A program made the translations under genes and the position numbers. The notes below the pieces were generated by a model. The model worked only from the letters and a program-made list of their open reading frames with translations, was not told the origin of the DNA and ran no database searches. From Corallium rubrum (Eukaryota; Cnidaria; Anthozoa; Scleralcyonacea; Coralliidae), in assembly GCA_964035015.1 (NCBI GenBank), contig CAXIUP010000270.1:529001-593000 (forward strand): a DNA stretch of 64,000 nt. Reading direction: 5' to 3'. Positions 46,984-56,167 of this stretch are shown here, one piece after another. Numbering within the stretch: the first letter of the stretch is position 1; every line of letters begins with the position of its first letter.

Positions 46984-47273
46984 ATACATCACTGTCTAAA
47001 AAACGTGTTGGACAATAAAATATGTCAATGCACCCATGCAAGCTGTGTAGTTAAACATTTTTAACATAGTTATAGAACAAGTATAGTTGACACTTGACAG
47101 TTTTTATCGTCAAAGTGGAGACTATTGTGTACTTAGCAATTACCATGCATACATACGTTTACCCACCCAAGTTGGGTAAATGTCCACGTGCAGGCTAATC
47201 TAGACCAAGCTAATGACTCGGCAAAACTATACTTCACACCCCCCCCATTGAAGGAGGCCTAGCGCCGCCCCTG
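46886..47273. other. (AT)n and noncoding spacer
   Basis: (AT)n at 46,939-46,981, then unassigned sequence. No gene. Confidence 0.6.
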
Positions 47274-47395
47274 CGAATCCGTCTGCATTCCTAAACGTTT
47301 TTGGCTAGAGAATTCAAAGTAAGCAAATGGACCAATCATATTGCAGTGATCTCACGGGTGTCAATTTCAAAGGCTAAGGAATGCAGACGGATTCG
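47274..47395. mobile_element. small MITE-like foldback, 122 bp
   Basis: cgaatccgtctgcattcc and ggaatgcagacggattcg are inverted ends. The sequence following it (gttttggcggaaaa / tttccgccaaaat) forms another short palindrome at about 47,400-47,440. Confidence 0.65.
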
Positions 47396-47484
47396 TTAAT
47401 GTTTTGGCGGAAAACTATGAGGGGTGATTTCCGCCAAAATTCAACTTTACATTATGTAATTAACAGAGGCATTTTGTTAACTTG

Positions 47485-47690
47485 TTTGGTATTCTATTAT
47501 GCTGTTTTGTATTTCGTTGTGCGGTTTCGTATTTCATTATGCTGTTTTGCATTCTATTATGCCGTTTCGTATTTCATTATGCTGTTTTGCATTCTATTAT
47601 GCCGTTTCGTATTTCATTATGCTGTTTTGCATTCTATTATGCCGTTTCGTATTTCATTACGCTGCTTCGTATTTTGCTTTCATTGCGTTT
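47485..47690. repeat. 20/40-bp minisatellite
   Basis: Alternating gctgttttgcattctattat and gccgtttcgtatttcattat blocks, about ten in all. The long frames here come from the period only. Confidence 0.9.
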
Positions 47691-47786
47691 CATTATGCTT
47701 ACGTCATGTTCTGCATGACTCTCAGTAACACTTTTTAGCACACACGGCCGCGCAAAACTGGAACTAAGTTATATATATGTAAAAAC

Positions 47787-48344
47787 ATGGCCGAGGATTT
47801 GGAAGGACGGCAGTTTATAAGAAATGGCATTGGATGTTGTATTTTAAACATTTTGTATCAAGTCGAAGCTCGCGGTGGAGAAGCTGAATGTCGGGAAAAT
47901 GCTCTCTTTAGACTAGAATGGCTATTTGGTGTCGTAACAAGGTACTATCAGTGTGGTTTTATTGATCGTCATGTTATCGATCTTCTTGCCGAGGCTTTGA
48001 TTGATTTAACTTCAATATGCAGCTCAGAAGATATTAACGTTGAGCCCGACGTTATTTTCACAGGCAATCGAGGAAGATCAAGATTTAATATTCCTTACGA
48101 ACAGTTGAGCTTTCTTGTGGAGAGACTGTTTACCATTAAGCAAATCGCAGCCGCACTCGGTGTAAGTGAGCGTACAGTCGAGCGACGATTACAGCACTTT
48201 GGGATGTCAATAAGGGGGACATATACAAATCTAACTCTGGAAGAGCTGGACTCAACAGTTAGGGAAATATTAAGAACTCAGCCTTACACTGGTTATAAAA
48301 GAATGACAGGTTACCTTGCTGCTCGAGGTCACACAGTTCAGCAA
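47787..48344 (+). pseudogene. N-terminal part of an HTH/integrase-like protein, truncated
   Basis: ATG at 47787 (MAEDLEGRQFIRNGIGCC). 186 codons, ending at HTVQQRRV; the sequence then runs into the iteron array. It has a clear helix-turn-helix (FTIKQIAAALGVSERTVERR, about residues 116-135) followed by LEELDSTVREIL and PYTGYKRMTGYL. I recall this N-terminus in large metazoan transposon-like proteins with an rve-type integrase core; here the core is missing. A TATA-like atatatatg lies 20-30 bp upstream. The first ~52 codons lie outside the arm, so only this copy has a start codon. Confidence 0.65.
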
Positions 48345-48358
48345 AGAAGAGTTTTATA

Positions 48359-48727
48359 TATGTCGACAGGTCGACAGGTTAATATTTTTCGCTTTTCTAG
48401 TCGACAGGTCGACAGGTTTAGTGTTTTGCGCTTTCTATGTCAACAGGTCGACAGCTTTAATGTTTTGCGCTTTCTATGTCGACAGGTCGACAGGTTAATA
48501 TTTTTCGCTTTTCTTAGTCGACAGGTCGACAGGTTTAGTGTTTTGCGCTTTCTATGTCGACAGGTCGACAGGTTTAATGTTTTGAGCTTTCTATGTCGAC
48601 AGGTCGACGGGTTAATATTTTGCGCTTTTCTTTGTCGACTGGTCGACAGGTTTAATGTTTTGAACTTTCTTTGTCGACAGGTCGATAGGTTGAATGTTTT
48701 GCGCTTTTCTTTGTCGACTGGTTTATT
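48359..48727 (+). repeat. iteron array, right arm, about 9 units
   Basis: gtcgacaggtcgacaggtt units as in the left terminal array. It starts immediately after the broken HTH/integrase gene, at the junction gagttttatatatgtcgac, which also occurs inside the terminal array at about 35,038. Confidence 0.9.
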
Positions 48728-50767
48728 TTTGCGACTTAAAGCAAACATGTTTTTGACGTTATTACTAGAGTGTAAAGGAATGATTCTGCTGGATAGATCA
48801 ACTTGCTTATTGTATTAAAAATTATGTATGAAAGATATGCCGCAATAGCGCGTGAAGTACCCTATCTTGCATTGTCTTATAATCATACAATCATTCGATT
48901 GCTTTCATTCTTTCCGAGTTAGAACTCAACGAATATACGCAATACTGATATATAGAGATTAGTTCATGATTGGTGAGCGCGTACGATTTTTATTCATGAG
49001 TTGTGAAGGATCGCAAACGAACGAGTGAGCGAAGCGAGTTTAGCGAATCCTTCACAACGAGTGAATAATAAAAATAGGCATGCTACGCATGCATGTGTCC
49101 ACCGCGCTGTTCCCCCAACGGACACAATGCCCTCAAACAACTCGTTGGCTATTTGATTGTCAAACGCAATCGATAATATTAAATGCTGTTATAGTTCAAT
49201 GCTTGCATATAAGCCGATTATACAAATTTAAAGTTAATCACAATCGCTACTGCGCATTTACTGAGTCAAGGCAAAGTTAGTACCTCTTTAATTCTCTTTC
49301 CGAAACATTGTACCGGGCGAGATTTCGCTAAAGGAGTGATTAGGAAATCACACAAAACAACAAAACCACCGACACCACCGATGTCCGAAAAAATATCAAG
49401 ACCGTTTTAAAGCAATATTAGTGAGATCTGAATAGGAGATCTGAATAGGAATAGACTGTTTAATCAGATAATATTTACTAAATATCGTTGAAACGCGTGA
49501 TTTGGTAACCACTCCTTTATGTCAAAAACAACTATCGTTGCCAAGAACTTTTACATCCTGTGGGCGCGAATCGCCTGAAACTGCTATAAAAAAGCATTAA
49601 ATTAGGTGATACTAACAAAACAATCTGAACAACCACACATTTGTTCCCATTAAAATGTTTGCCAGTTGACAGTACTCAAAAAGAAAATGTGGATCTAAAA
49701 AGTTTGAAATGCGTACTAACTTTGCCGCAAACAACACCTGGATAGAAATCCAATGTCAAACAGAATCCAAATGAATCTACTTCGGTAGACGCGGTGCGTA
49801 GATTAAATCGAACACGACAAAAGAATTCCTGACTACAATGTCATAACAATTTAATAAGTCAAACAATGGGATATATACAAGTCTTGGTTACTGACGATAG
49901 TGGAGTATTAACTGTAGAATGATTGACGATACAACGATTTGTAGAATTAAGGTAGTTGAATTGGCAAGATGTCGTATAGACGAACTATAGATGTACATAT
50001 CGAGGTGTATCAGGATAAGATTTATCGGTTCGAACCAGAATATGACAATTGAAATAGAAACTATAGTACATACAATTAACAAAACAAGAGAATACTACAA
50101 ACATAACAATTACAACTAATACGTACTTGATAATGATTATGCGATCGATTTTTGGGAAAGCAAATTCGAAATAAAGCTTATGATTTTAGCTTCCTTTTAG
50201 ACTTCGCGCAAACTGACGATAACTAAGGAATATCAGTAAGGAAATCAGTATGCAAATTATGAAACGGCGCGAATATTCTATAACGCCCATTTTCAAAAGG
50301 GACAAACTTCGACTAAACAAAGGTTATAGCAATAACATAATAATATTAGCCATAGTACTCACTTTGGTTTGCACACGCACCAGACTTTAGTACCACACGT
50401 AGATAAGCTTCTCTTCTCTTCTCTTCTCGTCTCTTCTGAATAGAATATAGCTTTGGACGGTTCCAAAAACAACAGTTGCTTACTCACAAGCGTTCACATT
50501 AGAAAACTGAAGTTAACTGGTTGAGTAAGGTGTATATGTGTGGAATCATACCGGAATTTGAATTCGATCTAGATGCCTACGTTTTTCCTAACGGACATTG
50601 TTTGGCTGGGTTAGGCAACCGCGTTTGCGCATTTAGAGACCAAAACGTGCGTCTTTCGATGGGAAAATTCACCTAGTGACGAAAATGAGGAAGATTTTGT
50701 TTGTTTTCCCACGAAAATATTTTAGAAAAACATCCTTTGCGTTTTGACCTTCCGTTTCGAAACCAAC

Positions 50768-50842
<75 letters not shown>

Positions 50843-50932
50843 TGGTGGAAGTTGTCACTCAGGTGGATAAATGGTAATAAGGTTGTTCTCCGAGTGTAAT
50901 GAAACCAAACTGGGAAGCATTTTAAAAATGCA

Positions 50933-51004
50933 GACCCCAGTAGGAATCGAACCCACGACCTTCCGAACGCTAGGCGGACGCTCTACCGACTGAGCTACAC
51001 GGTC
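50933..51004 (-). tRNA. second tRNA-like copy, opposite strand
   Basis: Exact inverted copy of 51095-51166. The two 5' ends face each other across aataattgtttatacactgaatg and its mirror. The downstream sequence (gcatttttaaaatgcttcccag) is also the same. Confidence 0.5.
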
Positions 51005-51094
51005 TGGCGGAGAAAGGTATGGGAATAATTGTTTATACACTGAATGTCGAAGCGGTACTTCGATAAACAATTATTCCCATACCTTTCTCCGCCA

Positions 51095-51166
51095 GACCGT
51101 GTAGCTCAGTCGGTAGAGCGTCCGCCTAGCGTTCGGAAGGTCGTGGGTTCGATTCCTACTGGGGTC
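51095..51166 (+). tRNA. tRNA-like gene, anticodon AGC (Ala-type), repeat-borne
   Basis: 72 bases fold as a cloverleaf. Acceptor GACCGTG / TGGGGTC has one G-G mismatch and two wobbles. D-stem is GCTC/GAGC. The anticodon stem TCCGC/TCGGA has one mismatch, and loop CTAGCGT gives anticodon AGC. T-stem is GTGGG/CCTAC with loop TTCGATT. Pol III boxes are good: TAGCTCAGTCGG and GGTTCGATTCC. It lies head-to-head with an identical copy on the minus strand, 90 bp away, and between AT microsatellites, so a tRNA-derived repeat is as likely as a working tRNA. Confidence 0.5.
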
Positions 51167-51224
51167 TGCATTTTTAAAATGCTTCCCAGTTTGGTTTCAT
51201 TACACTCGGAGAACAACCTTATTA

Positions 51225-51288
<64 letters not shown>

Positions 51289-51352
51289 GTGTGGGTTTTG
51301 GTCTACGAAACGGAAAGAGTGCTCGATAACATATAGTTAGAGCAAATATAGA

Positions 51353-51470
51353 TTTTCGCTTACCTCAAAAGTCTGCTACAGGCTGTTTCATCTAAAAAAG
51401 GAATCTTCAGGATCTGCCTGAAGATTCTTTTTTAGATGAAACAGCCTGTAGCAGACTTTTGAGGTAAGCG

Positions 51471-51474
<4 letters not shown>
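51353..51474. repeat. near-perfect hairpin, right-arm copy
   Basis: Same hairpin as 39027-39148, followed by (AT)n at 51,475-51,545. Confidence 0.9.
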
Positions 51475-51544
<70 letters not shown>

Positions 51545-52423
51545 TGTCCCCCCAGTCTAAAAAGTGCTCTGCGGCCCCTGAAATTCCCACAACACTATGA
51601 CGTTTCAAGAAATTTCACCGAAAATAACGAACTGAAAACTATGATCTTTTATAGTCGTTGTTTCCATGGCAACGATCTTTAAGGTTAATCACAACAAAAC
51701 TGTTATGAGTCAATTCCAACTGTGATCGTCTCCCCCCCGGGGAAACCCGCGGGAATTTGACTTCTCAAAAAAATTTGGTCAAATGTCCCATCGTCTATAA
51801 AGGGCGTCAAAGCTCTATCAAAATATTTCTTTGAAATATTTCATCATATTGTTTTTTATTAATATTACCTTTATTGGACATGTGTAATTGTGTATTAAAA
51901 ACCAGCTTATAGACACGACTATAGGTTAGGTCGTATCATCAAACTATTTTAAAGAAGATATAGATCTTTAAACAGACTTTAAACAAAGGCATTTTCAAAA
52001 GTGAAGAGATGGCTAGATTGTGGCGATCTGACCAACTTTTTTTCAATAGTCAAATGCCCGACTGGGTGAGATTGATTAACGTCAAATTCCCGCCTATACG
52101 GAGCTCGTGCACCTTGGGTGGGGTGATCGCAGTTGGATTCGACTCGTACATAATGCTTGAAAGAAACTTGGCTTCATTTAACCTTAATTGGCGATATTTA
52201 AGTAGCATTCTTATATAACGGCTTAGCAATTACGAAAGTGACAAGAGATGGGATCAGTTCACTTGTTTGTTAATACAAAACTGTCAGAAAATAGATCAGT
52301 TTCCCATGTAGGAGTTTGTATAACGTTTACCCCGTAAACATTACAAAGAAATTGTTAATTGCGAGTTATAGTTCTATCCACCAGTTCTTGCGCTGATAGG
52401 GTAGTTAGCGGTCGTGGTTTACG

Positions 52424-53491
52424 CAAGGGAGCACGTTAGTAATAGAATGTGATAGTTCTTGTATAAAATAAAATATACTTTACTTACCTAAGTTGTTGAC
52501 GTTTTGTGCGAGGCGCCGAGTTCGATAAAACCGCTGACGATATGAGCCCCCGACGAGCGAGCCGAATACTCTCCGAAGATACGCGAGGGCGGAGCGGGAA
52601 GGGAAAAGAGAAGGGGAGTGCAACTTACAAGATTCTTTCGACAATGCTCGTAGCACGTTGCTATGCACATAGAGTGTTGCTATGCACAAAGAGTGTTGCT
52701 ATTTACAACAATTATATACGAATACCGAGACAACAGATCTTCGTGATATTCACAGCAGGACGTAAGTTGTTTTCGTTGAATGATTTATCAATTTGGACTC
52801 TGATGAGAAAACCGTTGGCTTTCATGAATAAGTTATAAGTCATTTTGAATTTTTATTGTCAGAATCGCGCCATCGCGGGTTTGTTTGTCGACGCTCCAGG
52901 AGTATGATCTCAATACCGGAGAAGCCCACAACATATACAAAAGGAGTTAGATTGCAAGGTCAACCAACTGAATCGTTCAAATTTTGGGAAGTTTTTGTTT
53001 CATTTATTTCCTTCGTGAGTTCGTGCGAGAAGAAGAGGAGACGGGTTTGTGGAACGATCGACCAGTACGAGTACTGATCCTTTTGTGTTAAAACTATTCA
53101 TTGTTTTTAATAAAATTCTTACAAGAACTTTAATAGGGTAGTTAGTAGTTACTTAACGAGTCGTAGAATATGATAATTTTAGTGTATTTGGCTCGATCTA
53201 GTATCTACTGCTACGAGAAAGGTTGCTACGAGCATCGGAGAAAAGCTATTTCTAAATGAACCATTTTATTGGCTGAAAGCCATCACGTGCTCGGTAGTTG
53301 CACTCCCCTTCTCTTTTCCCTTCCCGCTCCGCCCTCGCGTATCTTCGGAGAGTATTCGGCTCGCTCGTCGGGGGCTCATATCGTCAGCGGTTTTATCGAA
53401 CTCGGCGCCTCGCACAAAACGTCAACAACTTAGGTAAGTAAAGTATATTTTATTTTATACAAGAACTATCACATTCTAACGTGCCCCCTTG
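52424..53491. mobile_element. hAT-like element, right-arm copy
   Basis: Same element in inverted position, also 1,068 bp, flanked by gtttacg (52417-52423, 53492-53498). Its presence with flanks in both arms shows it was in place before the arm was duplicated. Confidence 0.65.
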
Positions 53492-53853
53492 GTTTACGGC
53501 GGTATGTTCACGCATGAGTACACGCCGTCATTAATTCGGCTAATTAAAACGTAAAATACTCAAATTTGCAACATTCAGAAACATATAAACCTTTTAACTC
53601 ATTAAGGGACAAGGGCGCACTTTACATTTTATTCTGGCTAACGCCAGACGATTTTATTCACCTAAGGGGCCGATTACATGAGCCGAGAATCTCACTGTGG
53701 TTTTGAAACTCGCATAAACTAAATGTACAAAGAAGAATTGATTTATTTTAGATGTAAATTAATCCTAACGATGATTCAAATCTCCTTTTTCGACCGAGGA
53801 AATAATTTCGTGACACGCGTCAGCCCTGACAGTGACAAAAAATATCCGACACT

Positions 53854-54658
53854 TACACTCGAAGGCTGCGCAATTGCAAGTGAAATAAAACCTTGATGCG
53901 TGTTTCATTTATTCATTCTTTAAACTATACACAACCATTGTTTCATGTGTACAGTTGAAAGTAAAGGCTTTATTTTTACGCTTTCAGTTTTTCTTCGTTC
54001 AACAGTGGTTCAAAGATTCTGCATGACGGAACAAAGAGAATAGTTTGTTTCACAGCAGGTTTCACAGAACAACGGATGTTCCCTCGCACGCATATTTATT
54101 CCCATACAGTGATACACGCTTTTTATATCTATATTTTAATACATACATAATACATACATGCAATGTATGCACTATATGACTATGTGCTCAGCAATTTACT
54201 GCACTGGAAGGGATTTATTTGTCTATCTTTTTACAAAAGGGTTTTGACACAAGGTTATATTGTTGTAAGTGATGTTGTAAGTGGATCATAGATCTATAAT
54301 AACCAGATTTCTTGTTGTCAAAACCGATTCCTTCCTAATCTTGTCGATCTTTGTATTGAATGTGTAGGTTATATTCATAATTGTCGTTGAATCGTTGTGT
54401 TATTTTGACGGCATTTTTACAAATCATTGATTATGTATGTGGCGTTAACTCTGTAACTGAAACGATATTGCTAAAACCATGGAACCATGGTTGCCATGTA
54501 CTTTTTCTGAGCTTCACTGAAGTCGACAGTCAAGAGTGAAATGCCCAATATCACTTATTGTTTCAATACTTTGACGATTCAAGTGATTTCGTTATAAAAC
54601 ATTTTGTCATACAGTACTTTTTTATTCAGTGAGATTATTGTGTTACGGGATGAAGTTT
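53854..54658. other. unique right part of the giant element, no gene
   Basis: AT-rich; contains atacatacataatacatacatgc words at about 54,140. No ORF with recognisable content. Confidence 0.45.
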
Positions 54659-55287
54659 CGAACCTGTCGACGTGTCGACATCGTGCATGAACATCTTCGA
54701 ACCTGTCGACGTGTCGACATCGTAGTGAACATCTTCGAACCTGTCGACATCGTAGTAAACATCTTCGAACCTGTCGACGTGTCGACATCGCAGTGAACAT
54801 CTTCGAACCTGTCGACGTGTCGACATCGTAGTAAACATTTTCGAACCTGTCGACCTGTCGACATCGTAGTGAATATCTTCGAACCTGTCGACCTGTCGAC
54901 ATCGTAGTGAACATTTTCGAACCTGTCGACCTGTCGACATCGTAGTGAACATTTTCGAACCTGTCGACGTGTCGACATCGTAGTGAACATTTTCGAACCT
55001 GTCGACGTGTCGACATCGTAGTGAACATTTTCGAACCTATCGACCTGTCGACATCGTAGTGAACATTTTCGAACCTGTCGACGTGTCGACATCGTAGTAA
55101 ACATTTTCGAACCTGTCGACGTGTCGACATCGTATAGTGAACATTTTCGAACCTGTCGACGTGTCGACATCGTAGTGAACATCTTCGAACCTGTCGACGT
55201 GTCGACATCGTAGTGAATATCTTCGAACCTGTCGACCTGTCGACATCGTAGTAAACATCTTCGAACCTGTCGACACGTCGACATACT
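54659..55287 (-). repeat. right iteron array, about 16-17 units of 38 bp
   Basis: Plus-strand unit cgaacctgtcgac(g/c)tgtcgacatcg plus tagtgaacat(c/t)tt. Reversed, it gives GTCGAC(A/G).GTCGACAGGTTCG, the same core as the left array but with a different spacer. One unit (about 54,730) has lost half of its core. Long open frames here are by-products of the 38-bp period. Confidence 0.92.
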
Positions 55288-55384
55288 AGACCGATCAACG
55301 TAAGTCGTTTAGACATTCGACACCCTACAACTATATAAGCTTAGACCCGTGCTTACACCTTTAATAATATACATTCTCGTCTCA

Positions 55385-55425
55385 CTTGTGACGTAGCTGG
55401 TGATGTCTTACACGGCACATAAGCC
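55385..55425 (-). repeat. giant element, right terminal inverted repeat
   Basis: Plus strand cttgtgacgtagctggtgatgtcttacacggcacataagcc, followed by TGAAATTC. Inverted partner of 34708-34748. Confidence 0.85.
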
Positions 55426-55640
55426 TGAAATTCCCATATGGTCTGAAATACGCGTGTGAATATGTCGGCATGTTTGTCCGACATACAATGCTTCACAGCA
55501 TTGCAGCATTGACACAATGCTTCACAGCATTGACACTTATACGAGTACACAACATGTGATTTCAAACCAAAAGGAATTCTGTCTTTGGAAGGGAAAAAAT
55601 TAGAAAGGCGACAAGGACGAAATACGAAACGAAAACCGAT
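55426..55640 (-). pseudogene. Penelope-like element ORF, GIY-YIG segment
   Basis: Minus-strand reading (frame of DRIPFGLKSHVVYSYKCQCC), then a 29-bp tandem duplication that shifts the frame. After it come YVGQTCRHIHTRISDHMGIS, the core of a GIY-YIG endonuclease. The reading ends at the 8-bp duplication (55426-55433) and resumes at 34707 with AMTGKER. The RT part would lie to the right but I cannot follow it past about 55,640. Confidence 0.75.
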
Positions 55641-55946
55641 TTGAGGGTATCAGTGGTAATCGGTTTTCGCTTACGCTTCCCGCCTGGTGTTTCAATTGCC
55701 ACAATTATACAAGTACATATGGCATTCACGCACTTTCGTATGATACAGGTAAACTTGAATATACATATCAAAAACAGCTTCCGGTTTAGATTTAAGAAAC
55801 CTAAAGTGCCTAGAATTATTTGAACTTGGGTTTATAGTGCAAAAAATAATATGCTATGAGAGTGGACTTTCTTGCGTGTGGTTCATGTCTGTCAGCAGAC
55901 ATATTTAATATTATGATGATCAGCTATTTATTTATTATTTTATTTT
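55641..55946. other. no recognisable gene
   Basis: Contains a palindrome at about 55,635-55,670 (gaaaaccgattt ... aatcggttttc). Otherwise unassigned. Confidence 0.4.
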
Positions 55947-56141
55947 AATGTGGTTATGTATTAACCGAGGTTAAACCAAAGGAGATATATATGCTTGCGC
56001 CTCAAGGCAGAATGCGGAGTATGTGGCCTGACGTCACGCAGCGCAAGGGAGACCGGAAAGCGCAGGCCCACTACGCTAACGAGCACTCTAGGCCGACGAG
56101 ATAAACGCTCGGCGCGAAGTACATTCAAGCGAAATCCTCAC
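55947..56141 (+). repeat. split direct repeat A1
   Basis: aatgtggttatgtattaaccgagg ... gcgaaatcctcac; identical by eye to 60399-60593. Confidence 0.92.
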
Positions 56142-56167
56142 GCTTATAGTCCAAAGGAAGCTAACGA

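Larger units (their letters stand above)
44860..46999 (+). mobile_element. DIRS-type retrotransposon fragment (gag and RT only)
   Basis: Two overlapping ORFs in the order gag, RT, characteristic of the DIRS/PAT/Ngaro order. The RT breaks off at about 46,885 and runs into gtacagcctgtacactgtacagg and an (AT)n stretch. RNase H, tyrosine recombinase and terminal repeats are absent. It lies wholly inside the spacer of the giant inverted repeat. Confidence 0.8.
47943..53853 (-). repeat. right arm of the internal giant inverted repeat
   Basis: Reverse complement of 36662-42441, about 5.9 kb. Its contents are better preserved than those of the left arm (two complete tRNA-like copies, clean iteron array). 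Confidence 0.9.
34708..55425. mobile_element. 20.7-kb foldback-type transposon with 8-bp target duplication
   Basis: The left terminus GGCTTATGTACCGTGTAAGA is repeated inverted at the right end (GGCTTATGTGCCGTGTAAGA); the match extends about 40 bp with four to five mismatches. TGAAATTC stands on both sides (34700-34707 and 55426-55433). Removing the element and one TGAAATTC rejoins a Penelope-like ORF in frame. Next to each terminus lies a tandem array whose units share a core GTCGACAGGTCGACAGGTT, in opposite orientation at the two ends. Inside are inverted arms of nearly 6 kb (36662-42441 and 47943-53853) around a spacer. Among known elements this recalls Foldback/Galileo of flies and TU of sea urchins. 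No intact transposase is present, so it is probably mobilised in trans, or its gene is the truncated HTH/integrase sequence in the arms. Confidence 0.8.

Noticed and set aside
47381-47738. Three overlapping plus-strand ORFs rich in FYYAV/FHYAV
   Set aside because: Produced by the 20-bp minisatellite in several frames.
54659-55287. A CRISPR-like look of the 38-bp repeats
   Set aside because: Spacers are as repeated as the cores, the genome is eukaryotic and no cas genes are present; it is a minisatellite/iteron array.
54579-55316. Long open frames (up to 245 aa) over the right iteron array
   Set aside because: They exist only because the repeat lacks stops in those frames; the predicted proteins are pure repeats in several frames at once.
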